64,000 bases of DNA, taken from contig JBFXDS010000006.1 of NCBI GenBank assembly GCA_050180895.1, positions 297,358 through 361,357 on the forward strand, written 5' to 3'. Below the pieces are notes generated by a model. The model did no database searches, was not told where the DNA came from, and was given only the letters and a program-made list of their open reading frames with translations. The first letter of the stretch is position 1. The number at the start of each line of letters is the position of its first letter. Source of the stretch: JBGPEQ01 sp050180895 (GTDB lineage Bacteria; Pseudomonadota; Alphaproteobacteria; Dongiales; Dongiaceae). Both the position numbers and the translations under genes were made by a program. Positions 6,068-13,485 of this stretch are shown one piece after another.

Positions 6068-9064
6068 CTACGCCGCCGCCCGTGCCGAGAGGTCGGCCAG
6101 GAAGTTCCGGATGATCTTCTCGGCGTCGTGGATGTCGCGGATTTCCAGGAATGCCCAACGTCCGAACTTGCCGTCATTGTTGACGGCCGGCACCCACAGG
6201 TTCTGCATCGTCGCCGCCTTCATCTGCGCATCGCGGCCGCGGAAGCCCTTGACCTCGATGATGAGGTTCAACGCGCCACCATCCGGCATGGTCACGTGCA
6301 CGATGTAGTCAGGCAGATAGGTTCGCTCGCCACCTTCCTGGACATAGGGCACGGTGAAGTTGAGGCTCTGGTTCTTCACGAAATGCCGCACCTCCGGCAT
6401 CGCTTCGAGCGTGGCTGCCAGCGCCGCCTCCCACTCGCTGTCGCAGACGACGAAATTGATCTGGCATTTGTCGGCCCGCGTCCGCCACAGCGTCTGCTTC
6501 GTCGTCGGGAAGTCGACGTGGCGGCTCGATCCCTCCGGGTTGTAGCTGTCGGGGATCGGGCGCAGCCGCTCCGTCCCGCGCAGCTCGCGCGTCACCGCGT
6601 TGTAGATGCGCTCGACCGCCTGGTCGGCAAACGGCCGCCACAGGAAAAGCTGCGGGAACGTGCTGCCCTTGAACGTCACGCACTTGCCGAACCAGTCGCG
6701 CGTGATGCGGAGCAAGTCGGGGAACAGGTGCGGGCGGAGGTTCCCATCGTCGTCGCGGAACTTCGTACGGAGCGCGTGGCCTGCGACGGTGAAATGCACT
6801 TCACTCTCCCGACGCTCCTTCAAGCCGTCGAGCGTGAGGGTGATCCCCTCGCCGACGATGGCCTCGACCTCGGTTCGCGTCGGCACGTCGTTCGGCGTTA
6901 TTGTCAGCTTGGCGTCGCGATCGAACTTGGCGGTCAGCCGCTCCTCGGGCAAGGACACGCGATAGCCGGATAGGCGCGGGAAACGGATTTCGGCCTCTGC
7001 GCGCTCCGGCAACGCATATACGCGCGTGATCGGCTTCGGCGGCTTTGGCGCCGCGATTTCCGGCCCGGCTGCGAACGCGAAAGGTATGCCAAGGATGTCC
7101 GCGTATTCCGGCGTGCCCATATCGTCCGGATCGTAGCTGACCCGCCGCAGGCCGCGACCCACGACTTGTTCGCAGAGCAGCTGTGTCCCGAACGCGCGCA
7201 CGCCCAGGATATGCGTTACCGTGTTGGCGTCCCAGCCCTCGGTCAGCATGGACACGCTGACCACGCAGCGCAGATGCTCGCCGAGCTTGCCCGCTTTGCC
7301 GACAGTGTTCATCACCTCGCGCAGCAGGTCCTCGTCGGTGATCTTGTCGGTATCGCGATCCGGGAAGCGTTGCCTCAGCTCATGCTTGAATTCGTCGATC
7401 TCGCCCGACACAACCTTTCTGAACTCGGGCGACAGCGCTTCGCCGGAATCGAGTTGCTCGCTGTCGATCAACAGGGTGCGCGGCGGCACCACATGTTTGC
7501 CATCCTCGATGTTGCGGAAGAGCGGGAGATGGCCCGCAATCGGATAGGTCTGCTCGCCCTCCGGGCGCTCGTAACCGGAGATATAGTCGTAGACCAACTT
7601 GGAAACACTGGTGTTGTTGCAGACAATGATGAATACGGGCGGCGTTCCCTGGCCTGCCTGCTTCCACAAGGCGAACACCTTGGCATAGTGGTCGTAGAGC
7701 GCGTGCAGCGCGCCCAGCAGTTCCTTCGGCAGCTTCTCGGGATCAAGGTTCTCGGTCTTCTGTTTCTGTCGCCCTTTGCGCGGCAGGTCTTGGCGAATGC
7801 GCGGCCACAAGTTGCGATATACCGGGAGCTCGCCGCCGACCTGGTTGTCCGATACCGGGACGCGCGGCACCTTGACGATGCCTGACTCGATCGCGTCCAT
7901 CAGCGAGAAATCCGAGACCACCCATGGAAACAGCGCGTTTTCCGGATAACCGGAGCCGCGCAAGAAGAAGGGCGTGGCTGACAGATCGTAGACAACTGAA
8001 ACGCCAAGCGTGCGCTTCACGGCCTCGACACCGGAAATCCAGATGCGTGCCGCTTCGGCGCGCTTCTTCGCCTCGTCCTTCTCTTCGGCGTCGAGCTTCG
8101 TTTCTTGGGCCGCATCATCCCCGGTCTTGTGGCGATAGCAGTGGTGCGCTTCATCGTTGATGACGATGATGTTGTGACGTCTCATGAGTACCCGGCAGAC
8201 GCGGGCGACCATCTCGCCTTCGCTCTCGATCGTGTCGAAGCTTTCATTTCGACCGGCGAGCAGGGCCTTCGTCAGCTTCGGCGCTTCGATCGTGTCGCGC
8301 CGCTTGAAGGCGTGATAGTTCGTGATGACGATCTCGGCCTTGCGCACGTCGTCCAGCATGTCCGGCGGCACGATGTTCCGCGTCTCGTAGTAGTTCTGTG
8401 GATCGCTCGGCAGCAGTACGCGCAGCCGGTCCTTGATGGTGATGCCGGGCGTGACGATCAGAAACGCATCCGAGAACGTCTTGCTGTTCCGATGGCGCGC
8501 CTTGTTGACGGCATGCCAGGCGATCAGCATCGCCATGACCGTCGTCTTGCCGGTGCCGGTCGCCATCTTCATCGCCATCCGGAACAGCTCCGGATTGGCT
8601 TCCGCGTTGAACGCCTCCAGCCGTTTGCGGATGTCCAGCCTCCCCGGTCGCGGCGCAACCTCGGTCAGCCAGATGATCGTTTCCGCGGCCTCGACCTGAC
8701 AGAAAAACAGCGGCTGCTCCCGCTCGGCGTCCCGCCAATGGGCAAGCAGGCGCGACGTCTCGTGTGTGACGCCCCATTGGCTCGGCGGCAGGTCGCGCCA
8801 AGCCTTCACATAGCCGCGCAGTTCGTTGATGAAGTCGTTGGGCGACAGCCGTCCGGTGCCGGCATCGCCCTCTTCGAGCGCCAGTTCGCCCTGGCCGCGG
8901 CCGCTCCGTTTCTTGGCCTGCGGGATCGGCACGACATAGGCGCTCGGCCGCCGCGCCGGATTGATGATCCCGGTCGGCGTACCGTCCTCGTTCAGATGGA
9001 AATGCCGGTTCGGCTCGCGGAAGGGCGAGTTCAGAATCGGATTATTGATGAACGCGTTGGCCAT
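6068..9064 (-). CDS. Type III-like restriction subunit Res: DEAD/DEAH helicase with PD-(D/E)xK nuclease
   Basis: ATP-dependent translocase and nuclease of a restriction system, 998 residues from the ATG at 9064 (MANAFINNP). An in-frame start 30 bases upstream is less likely. Motifs, numbered from M1 at 9064: Walker A ATGTGKT at about 168-174, DEAH at about 304-307 (INDEAHHCY), motif III SATPF, and motif VI in EQVVGRGLRR. The C-terminal nuclease shows PD at about 918 and ExK at about 937-939 (LPDYIV ... IIEVKGF). It is the first gene of a three-gene minus-strand operon, followed by the NTase/HEPN fusion and mod. Coding is intact, with no frameshift seen. Confidence 0.9.
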   Translation of the reverse strand: MANAFINNPILNSPFREPNRHFHLNEDGTPTGIINPARRPSAYVVPIPQAKKRSGRGQGELALEEGDAGTGRLSPNDFINELRGYVKAWRDLPPSQWGVTHETSRLLAHWRDAEREQPLFFCQVEAAETIIWLTEVAPRPGRLDIRKRLEAFNAEANPELFRMAMKMATGTGKTTVMAMLIAWHAVNKARHRNSKTFSDAFLIVTPGITIKDRLRVLLPSDPQNYYETRNIVPPDMLDDVRKAEIVITNYHAFKRRDTIEAPKLTKALLAGRNESFDTIESEGEMVARVCRVLMRRHNIIVINDEAHHCYRHKTGDDAAQETKLDAEEKDEAKKRAEAARIWISGVEAVKRTLGVSVVYDLSATPFFLRGSGYPENALFPWVVSDFSLMDAIESGIVKVPRVPVSDNQVGGELPVYRNLWPRIRQDLPRKGRQKQKTENLDPEKLPKELLGALHALYDHYAKVFALWKQAGQGTPPVFIIVCNNTSVSKLVYDYISGYERPEGEQTYPIAGHLPLFRNIEDGKHVVPPRTLLIDSEQLDSGEALSPEFRKVVSGEIDEFKHELRQRFPDRDTDKITDEDLLREVMNTVGKAGKLGEHLRCVVSVSMLTEGWDANTVTHILGVRAFGTQLLCEQVVGRGLRRVSYDPDDMGTPEYADILGIPFAFAAGPEIAAPKPPKPITRVYALPERAEAEIRFPRLSGYRVSLPEERLTAKFDRDAKLTITPNDVPTRTEVEAIVGEGITLTLDGLKERRESEVHFTVAGHALRTKFRDDDGNLRPHLFPDLLRITRDWFGKCVTFKGSTFPQLFLWRPFADQAVERIYNAVTRELRGTERLRPIPDSYNPEGSSRHVDFPTTKQTLWRTRADKCQINFVVCDSEWEAALAATLEAMPEVRHFVKNQSLNFTVPYVQEGGERTYLPDYIVHVTMPDGGALNLIIEVKGFRGRDAQMKAATMQNLWVPAVNNDGKFGRWAFLEIRDIHDAEKIIRNFLADLSARAAA

Positions 9065-9117
9065 CCCACCCTGCCGCAGCGAGGCAGGCTGCATGGTGGG
9101 TCAGGGTGCAAACTGGG

Positions 9118-9201
9118 TCAAGGCGAGCCCGGTTCGGCGCGCACAGACTTGACAACATCCAATATGTTCACTATATGTTCAATATCGTCGGTCTTTGACA
9201 T
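9118..9201 (-). CDS. Possible 27-codon leader peptide upstream of res
   Basis: A short frame starting at ATG 9201 encodes MSKTDDIEHIVNILDVVKSV plus seven more residues. It overlaps the paired ATATGTTCA repeats, which code for IEHIVNI. It could be a leader peptide or the stump of a lost regulator. There is no clear ribosome-binding site, so this is speculative. Confidence 0.2.
   Translation of the reverse strand: MSKTDDIEHIVNILDVVKSVRAEPGSP
9149..9181. promoter_or_regulatory. Promoter-like sequence with paired ATATGTTCA direct repeats
   Basis: TTGACA at 9149-9154 and TATATG at 9172-9177 are 17 bases apart on the plus strand, close to a sigma70 promoter. ATATGTTCA occurs at 9162-9170 and again at 9173-9181, one helical turn apart. 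That spacing suggests a dimeric regulator covering the -10 region. On the minus strand the same repeats sit about 100 bases upstream of res. Which gene they control is unknown. Confidence 0.4.
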
Positions 9202-9400
9202 CGTGTATCCGTCGGCAGTGCATCTGCCCGCAGCCCTGCGGAAGCGGTCAAGGAGCCGCACGACCGCTCGGCGCAGACCCGGCGCTCCTACGCAAAACGC
9301 GATAGGGTTGAATCTCGAGTTTTGCGAGTCGACCTAATCCTGGATGGCCAGACCTATTCTCTCGATCGGTCGGGCGGTCCATCGTCCCGCTGCACAGCGT

Positions 9401-9427
9401 TCCCGCTGGGCATGGGGTGCATCGCTC
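9401..9427. repeat. R6 repeat, copy 1
   Basis: Contains CCCGCTGGGCATGGGGTGCA followed by TCGCTC. It is one of five copies in the window; the others start at about 9543, 9688, 63670 and 63766. Confidence 0.65.
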
Positions 9428-9542
9428 AGAATCAGGGGCGCGGTAGGGGCGACCCCATGTGGTCGCCCCTGTCCCCGGAAGTCATCGCACGGAGGAAAGG
9501 GCGCCCACGCGGGGGCGCTCCTACATTCCGCCGAACGGGCGA

Positions 9543-9572
9543 TTCCCCGCTGGACATGGGGTCCATCGCTCG
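9543..9572. repeat. R6 repeat, copy 2
   Basis: Contains CCCGCTGGACATGGGGTCCA followed by TCGCTCG. It matches copy 1 at nearly every base. Confidence 0.65.
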
Positions 9573-9687
9573 TTTTCCACGCCGCCCACCCGTGCGTAAC
9601 TTTGTTTCATCGTCCGGGCTTCCTCTCGCCCTTTGTGTCCTTCGTGCCTTCGTGGTGAATCTTCCTCGCCCTCGCCGCCCCTCGGCC

Positions 9688-9716
9688 TTCCCCGCTGGAC
9701 ATGGGGTCCATCCGTC
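9688..9716. repeat. R6 repeat, copy 3
   Basis: Contains CCCGCTGGACATGGGGTCCA followed by TCCGTC. It is spaced about 145 bases from copy 2, much as copy 2 is from copy 1. Confidence 0.65.
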
Positions 9717-9838
9717 ACTTTCCGGGTCCTGCCCCCCGCCCCGCTTTGCGCTTGGCAGCCGGCGCAACCCCGGCCTATGGTGACCGGCAGCAAGCGGCGG
9801 GCAAAAGCCGTGGCGGACAGGCGAGGGCGGTGGCGAGA

Positions 9839-10642
9839 ATGGCGGACCCAACTCCCGCATTGGTCGTCGAGGATCTGCACAAGCGCTTCGGCGATCTCGA
9901 GGTCCTGAAGGGCGTCTCGCTCGCGGCCCACGAGGGCGACGTCATCGCCATCCTCGGCTCCAGCGGCTCCGGCAAGAGCACCATGCTCCGCTGCATCAAC
10001 CTGCTGGAGACGCCGGATTCCGGCCGCGTCTACGTGGGCGGCGAGCTGATCAAGATGAAGCCCATGCGCAACGGCCACGCCGCGCCGGTCGATTCGAAGC
10101 AGGTCGATCGCATCCGCTCCGAGCTCGGCATGGTCTTCCAGAGCTTCAACCTGTGGTCGCACATGACCGTGCTGGAAAACGTCATCGAGGCGCCGGTCCA
10201 CGTGCTGAAGCTGCCGAAGGCCGAGGCGGTCGCCCGCGCCGAGGCGCTGCTGGCCAAGGTCGGCATCGCCGAGAAGCGCAACCACTATCCGAGCCACCTC
10301 TCCGGCGGCCAGCAGCAGCGCGCCGCCATCGCCCGGGCGCTGGCCATGGAGCCCAAGGTCATGCTGTTCGACGAGCCGACCTCGGCGCTCGATCCCGAGC
10401 TGGTCGGCGAGGTGCTGCGGGTCATGCGCCAGCTGGCCGAGGAGGGGACCACCATGCTGGTGGTCACCCACGAGATGGGGTTCGCCCGCGAGGTGTCGTC
10501 GGAGGTGATCTTCCTGCACCAGGGCCGCATCGAGGAGCAGGGGCCGCCGAAGCAGGTGTTCGGCGCGCCGCGCTCCGAGCGCTTCCGTCAGTTCCTCGCC
10601 AGCAACGTCTCGGCCGGCGGGCACGCCGCCGCGGCGCACTGA
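9839..10642 (+). CDS. Polar amino acid ABC transporter ATP-binding protein (HisP/GlnQ type)
   Basis: Cytoplasmic ATPase of 267 residues for a polar amino acid importer. The start at ATG 9839 (MADPTPALVVEDL) sits directly before the conserved domain; longer upstream frames run through repeats and are not credible. Motifs: Walker A GSSGSGKST, Q-loop VFQSFNLWSH, signature LSGGQQQR, Walker B VMLFDEPTSALD, and switch His in VTHEMGF. The insertion after Walker A (ELIKMKPMRNGHAAPVDSKQ) is typical of the HisP/OccP subgroup for basic amino acids. No cognate permease or binding-protein gene lies within the window, so it is a solitary ATPase that presumably serves transporter parts elsewhere. Confidence 0.9.
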   Translation: MADPTPALVVEDLHKRFGDLEVLKGVSLAAHEGDVIAILGSSGSGKSTMLRCINLLETPDSGRVYVGGELIKMKPMRNGHAAPVDSKQVDRIRSELGMVFQSFNLWSHMTVLENVIEAPVHVLKLPKAEAVARAEALLAKVGIAEKRNHYPSHLSGGQQQRAAIARALAMEPKVMLFDEPTSALDPELVGEVLRVMRQLAEEGTTMLVVTHEMGFAREVSSEVIFLHQGRIEEQGPPKQVFGAPRSERFRQFLASNVSAGGHAAAAH

Positions 10643-10650
10643 CTGCCGCC

Positions 10651-10794
10651 ATGGTCGCCGACGAGTCCGGCACCGTCCGCCACTGGATCGTCGCCGTCAT
10701 CGCCGCTGCCATCGTCCTCGGCGGCCTGCTGATGTTCGGCGGCCGCCCGCCGGAGACAGCGCCGGTCGCGCCCGCGGAACAGCCGGTACAGTAG
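10651..10794 (+). CDS. Small single-span membrane protein
   Basis: A 47-residue frame starting nine bases after the ATPase stop. It has one hydrophobic helix (HWIVAVIAAAIVLGGLLMF) and a Pro-rich tail (RPPETAPVAPAEQPVQ). No family is recognised and the ribosome-binding site is weak. It is included because the composition looks like a real membrane anchor and the spacing fits an operon with the upstream gene. Confidence 0.4.
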   Translation: MVADESGTVRHWIVAVIAAAIVLGGLLMFGGRPPETAPVAPAEQPVQ

Positions 10795-10828
10795 GCTGCC
10801 GATCAGAGGGGACGAAAGGGGCGGGGAG

Positions 10829-10904
10829 TGGTGGAGCTGAGGGGAATCGAACCCCTGACCTCCTCATTGCGAACGAGGCGCTCTCCCATCTGAGCTACAG
10901 CCCC
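10829..10904 (-). tRNA. tRNA-Ala, anticodon CGC
   Basis: On the minus strand the acceptor arm GGGGCTG pairs with CAGCTCC and includes the G3-U70 wobble pair that marks alanine tRNAs. The D arm is GCTCAGATGGGAGAGC. The anticodon loop TTCGCAA gives anticodon CGC, reading GCG. The T arm GGGTTCGATTCCC is canonical. The 3' CCA is encoded (10829-10831). Total 76 bases. Confidence 0.96.
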
Positions 10905-11017
10905 ACGGGTTCGGGGGCGGACTATGGGCAGCGGCCCGCCCGGATGTCAAGCTTGCGCCCTGTGTGGCCCGCCGCTAGGGTCGCCGAAGTTCGTTGCCGC
11001 CCGGAGAACGAGCGCCC

Positions 11018-11299
11018 ATGTCCGCCATCGCCTGGCTCATCGACACGATCGTCGATATCGCGATCATCCTGCTGATCGCCCAGGTCATCCTCAGCTGGCT
11101 GGTGGCCTTCAACGTCGTCAATACCCGCCACCCCTTCGTCAATACCGTCGGTCGTTTTCTCTATCAGATCACCGAGCCGGCGCTGCGGCCGATCCGCCGC
11201 ATCATCCCCGCCTTCGGCGGCATCGACATCTCGCCGCTGGTCCTGGCGCTGCTGCTCGGCTTCGCCCGCATCCTGATCCTCAGCAACCTGCCGTACTGA
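11018..11299 (+). CDS. YggT family integral membrane protein
   Basis: A 93-residue inner-membrane protein with two hydrophobic segments (about residues 3-30 and 67-90) separated by the conserved loop NTRHPFVNTVGRFLYQITEP and then LRPIRRIIP. Members are linked to osmotic or potassium stress and, in some bacteria, to division-site positioning; the exact role is unresolved. The start ATG 11018 is preceded by GGAGAACG. It is followed 5 bp later by the DUF167 gene and then folD, an arrangement conserved in many alphaproteobacteria. Confidence 0.9.
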   Translation: MSAIAWLIDTIVDIAIILLIAQVILSWLVAFNVVNTRHPFVNTVGRFLYQITEPALRPIRRIIPAFGGIDISPLVLALLLGFARILILSNLPY

Positions 11300-11304
11300 G
11301 CGTC

Positions 11305-11646
11305 ATGCCGGCTACCCCGCCGACGCCGTTCGGCCCTGCGGACCATGGCGTGCGTGTGCGCCTGAGGGTGCAGCCGCGGGCGCGCCGCAACCAAGTCGGC
11401 GGGTTGGCGGCCGAGGCCGATGGCGGCGTCGCTCTCAAGGTGGCGGTGACCGCGCCGCCGGAGGACGGCAAGGCCAACGCCGCGGTCATCGCGCTGCTCG
11501 CCGCCGCCTGGGACGTGCCCAAATCGCGCCTGTCGGTCGTCGCCGGCGCCGCCGACCGGCGCAAGACAATCCATTTGCAGGGCGATCCGGGCCGCCTTAT
11601 GCAGGCGCTCGACCTCTGGCTCCAGGACGCAGGAACATCGGCATGA
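11305..11646 (+). CDS. DUF167 (YggU) family protein
   Basis: A 113-residue cytoplasmic protein of the YggU family, function unknown. The signature region VAVTAPPEDGKANAAVIALL is clear, followed by the typical SRLSVVAGAADRRKTI segment. The stop codon overlaps the folD start (ATGA), so the two are translationally coupled. Translation starts at ATG 11305, five bases after the yggT stop. Confidence 0.9.
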   Translation: MPATPPTPFGPADHGVRVRLRVQPRARRNQVGGLAAEADGGVALKVAVTAPPEDGKANAAVIALLAAAWDVPKSRLSVVAGAADRRKTIHLQGDPGRLMQALDLWLQDAGTSA

Positions 11647-12542
11647 ACGACGCAAGCCCGGCCGCCAACGCCAAGATCATCGACGGAAAGGCCTTCGCCG
11701 CCGGCCTGCGCCGCCGCATCGCCGAGCAGGTGCAGATCCTGAAGACGCGCCACGGCGTCACGCCCGGCCTTGCCGTCGTGCTCGTCGGCGACAATCCCGC
11801 CAGCAAGGTCTACGTCAAGAACAAGGGCGAGCAGACGAAGGAGTCCGGCATGGCGTCCTTCGAGCACAAGCTGCCGGCCGGGACCGGCCAGGCCGAGCTG
11901 CTCGCCCTCGTCGACCGCCTCAACAAGGACCCGGCGGTGAACGGAATCCTCGTCCAGCTGCCGCTGCCCAAGCAGATCGATCCGCAGGCGGTCATCAACG
12001 CCATCGATCCCGACAAGGACGTCGACGGCTTCCACGTCGTCAATGCCGGCCGCCTCGCCACCGGCGGCGACGGGATGGTGCCCTGCACGCCGCTCGGCTG
12101 CCTGCTGCTGCTCAAGGACCGGCTCGGCGACCTCGCCGGCCGGCGCGCCATCGTCGTCGGCCGCTCCAACATCGTCGGCAAGCCGATGGCGCAGCTGCTG
12201 CTCAACGAGAGCTGCACCGTCACCATCGCGCACTCCCGCACCCGCGACCTCGCCGCCGAGTGCCGCCGCGCCGAGATCGTCGTCGCCGCCGTCGGCAAGC
12301 CCGAGATGGTGCGCGGCGACTGGATCGCGCCGGGCGCCACGGTCATCGACGTCGGCATCAACCGTGTCGATGCCGGCAACGGCAAGACCCGCTTGGTCGG
12401 CGACGTGGCCTATGCCGAGGCGTTTGCGCATGCCGGCGCCATCACGCCGGTGCCCGGCGGCGTCGGGCCGATGACCATCGCCTGCCTGCTGCGGAACACG
12501 CTCGCCGCCGCCTGCCGCCAACGCGGGATCGTGCTGCAGTGA
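11643..12542 (+). CDS. folD: Bifunctional methylenetetrahydrofolate dehydrogenase/cyclohydrolase FolD
   Basis: Cytoplasmic enzyme of one-carbon metabolism that interconverts 5,10-methylene-THF and 10-formyl-THF using NADP. Its 299 residues match the family length. Signatures include VYVKNKGEQTKESG with the catalytic Lys, GILVQLPLPKQID, KDVDGFH, the Rossmann motif VVGRSNIVGKP, and the C-terminal TPVPGGVGPMT. It is the last gene of the yggT-DUF167-folD run. A degenerate repeat (about 12543-12642) separates it from the next gene. Confidence 0.97.
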   Translation: MNDASPAANAKIIDGKAFAAGLRRRIAEQVQILKTRHGVTPGLAVVLVGDNPASKVYVKNKGEQTKESGMASFEHKLPAGTGQAELLALVDRLNKDPAVNGILVQLPLPKQIDPQAVINAIDPDKDVDGFHVVNAGRLATGGDGMVPCTPLGCLLLLKDRLGDLAGRRAIVVGRSNIVGKPMAQLLLNESCTVTIAHSRTRDLAAECRRAEIVVAAVGKPEMVRGDWIAPGATVIDVGINRVDAGNGKTRLVGDVAYAEAFAHAGAITPVPGGVGPMTIACLLRNTLAAACRQRGIVLQ

Positions 12543-12642
12543 TCAGTTCGCAGTCGTCAGTTCACGGTAGAGGCTTCCTCATGCCAGGAGACTGTCCCGT
12601 GCCGATGACCGACGACTGGAGACTGAAGACTGACAACTGACA
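12543..12642. repeat. Degenerate palindromic repeat of CAGTCGTCAGTT type
   Basis: The left block GATCAGTTCGCAGTCGTCAG and the right block GACTGGAGACTGAAGACTGA with CAACTGA form loose inverted arms. A similar block occurs at 27570-27662. It fills the folD to nnrU-like gap. Confidence 0.5.
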
Positions 12643-12649
12643 CCTCGCC

Positions 12650-13348
12650 ATGACCGGCACCCTCGCTGAACTGATCGCCGCCGCCGTGATCTTCGTCGGC
12701 AGCCATTTCGGCGTCTCCGACACCTGGCTGCGCGAGGATCTGGTGCGGCGGCTGGGCGAGCGCGCCTATCTCGGCCTCTATTCGGCCGTGGCGCTGATCC
12801 TCTTCGCCTGGCTGGTGAAGGCCTATGCCGCCGTCGAGAATCCGGTCGTGCTCTGGTGGACGCCGCCGGTCCTCATCGTCGTGCCGCTGGTGGTGATGCC
12901 GCTGGCGCTGCTGCTGATCGTCGGCGGCTACACCCAGCGCAATCCGACCGCGGTCATGCAGAAGCGCGCATTGCCGATGGAGCGGCCGGCGCCCGGCGTG
13001 CTCGCCATCACCCGCCATCCGCTGCTGTGGGGCATCGGGCTGTGGGCGATCGTGCATCTGCTGATCAGCGACGACGTCGCCTCGATCGTCTTCTTCGCCG
13101 CCTTCGCCGTCCTGGCGCTCGACGGCACCCGCCGCCTCGACGCCCGCAAGCAACGGATCTGGCCCGCCGAAGACTGGCAGCGCTTTGCCGCCGTCACCTC
13201 GAACATCCCCTTCGCCGCGATCTTCACCAGCCGCAACGAGATCCATCTCGCGGAGATCGGCTGGTGGCGGCTCATGCTGGCCGGTCTGCTCTATATCGTT
13301 CTTATCCTTCTGCACGGCGTCGTGCTGGGCGTGCCGGTCGTCGCATAG
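12650..13348 (+). CDS. NnrU family membrane protein
   Basis: A 232-residue integral membrane protein of the NnrU family, named for a gene near denitrification loci. The family fold relates to isoprenylcysteine-type methyltransferases, but activity is unproven. About six hydrophobic segments are visible. The motif GVLAITRHPLLWGIGLWAIVH, with conserved RHP, and the segment RRLDARK are diagnostic. No denitrification genes are nearby, so function cannot be inferred from context. Confidence 0.85.
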   Translation: MTGTLAELIAAAVIFVGSHFGVSDTWLREDLVRRLGERAYLGLYSAVALILFAWLVKAYAAVENPVVLWWTPPVLIVVPLVVMPLALLLIVGGYTQRNPTAVMQKRALPMERPAPGVLAITRHPLLWGIGLWAIVHLLISDDVASIVFFAAFAVLALDGTRRLDARKQRIWPAEDWQRFAAVTSNIPFAAIFTSRNEIHLAEIGWWRLMLAGLLYIVLILLHGVVLGVPVVA

Positions 13349-13436
13349 GCGGCGGACCCCACCGTCTTTCTGCCCAAAATAAAGTCATTTGATCAGAAAA
13401 TGCGCAGAGATAATGGTCTTGCGCCCTTTCATTAAT

Positions 13437-13455
13437 GCAATTAAGAATCATTCTC
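13437..13455. promoter_or_regulatory. Fur-like box upstream of the TonB-dependent receptor
   Basis: GCAATTAAGAATCATTCTC matches 13 of 19 positions of the classical Fur consensus GATAATGATAATCATTATC, including an unbroken AATCATT core. It sits about 30 bases before the receptor start. Iron repression is inferred. Confidence 0.5.
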
Positions 13456-13485
13456 ACTATCAGATCGATATGGGGATGATCGAAA

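Larger units (their letters stand above)
9065..9838. other. Long gene-free stretch upstream of res: promoter-like elements and repeats
   Basis: No convincing gene longer than about 30 codons is present in these 774 bases. Between 9149 and 9181 lie sigma70-like elements and paired direct repeats. From 9401 to 9720 lie three copies of a 25-base repeat (R6) and two R5 palindromes (about 9442-9470 and 9490-9526). The section 9200-9340 shows nothing recognisable. A 27-codon minus-strand frame (9118-9201) could be a leader peptide or a gene remnant. Confidence 0.6.

Noticed and set aside
8105..9337. 410-codon plus-strand frame opposite the res start
   Set aside because: Most of it is antisense to res. 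The last 57 codons beyond res lack a recognisable domain and a ribosome-binding site.
9401..9716. R6 copies as a CRISPR-like array
   Set aside because: Spacing of about 140 bases is far too long and irregular, only three units are present, and there are no cas genes.
10905..11017. Possible attachment site or integrated element next to tRNA-Ala
   Set aside because: No integrase gene, no duplicated tRNA 3' end and no composition break nearby.
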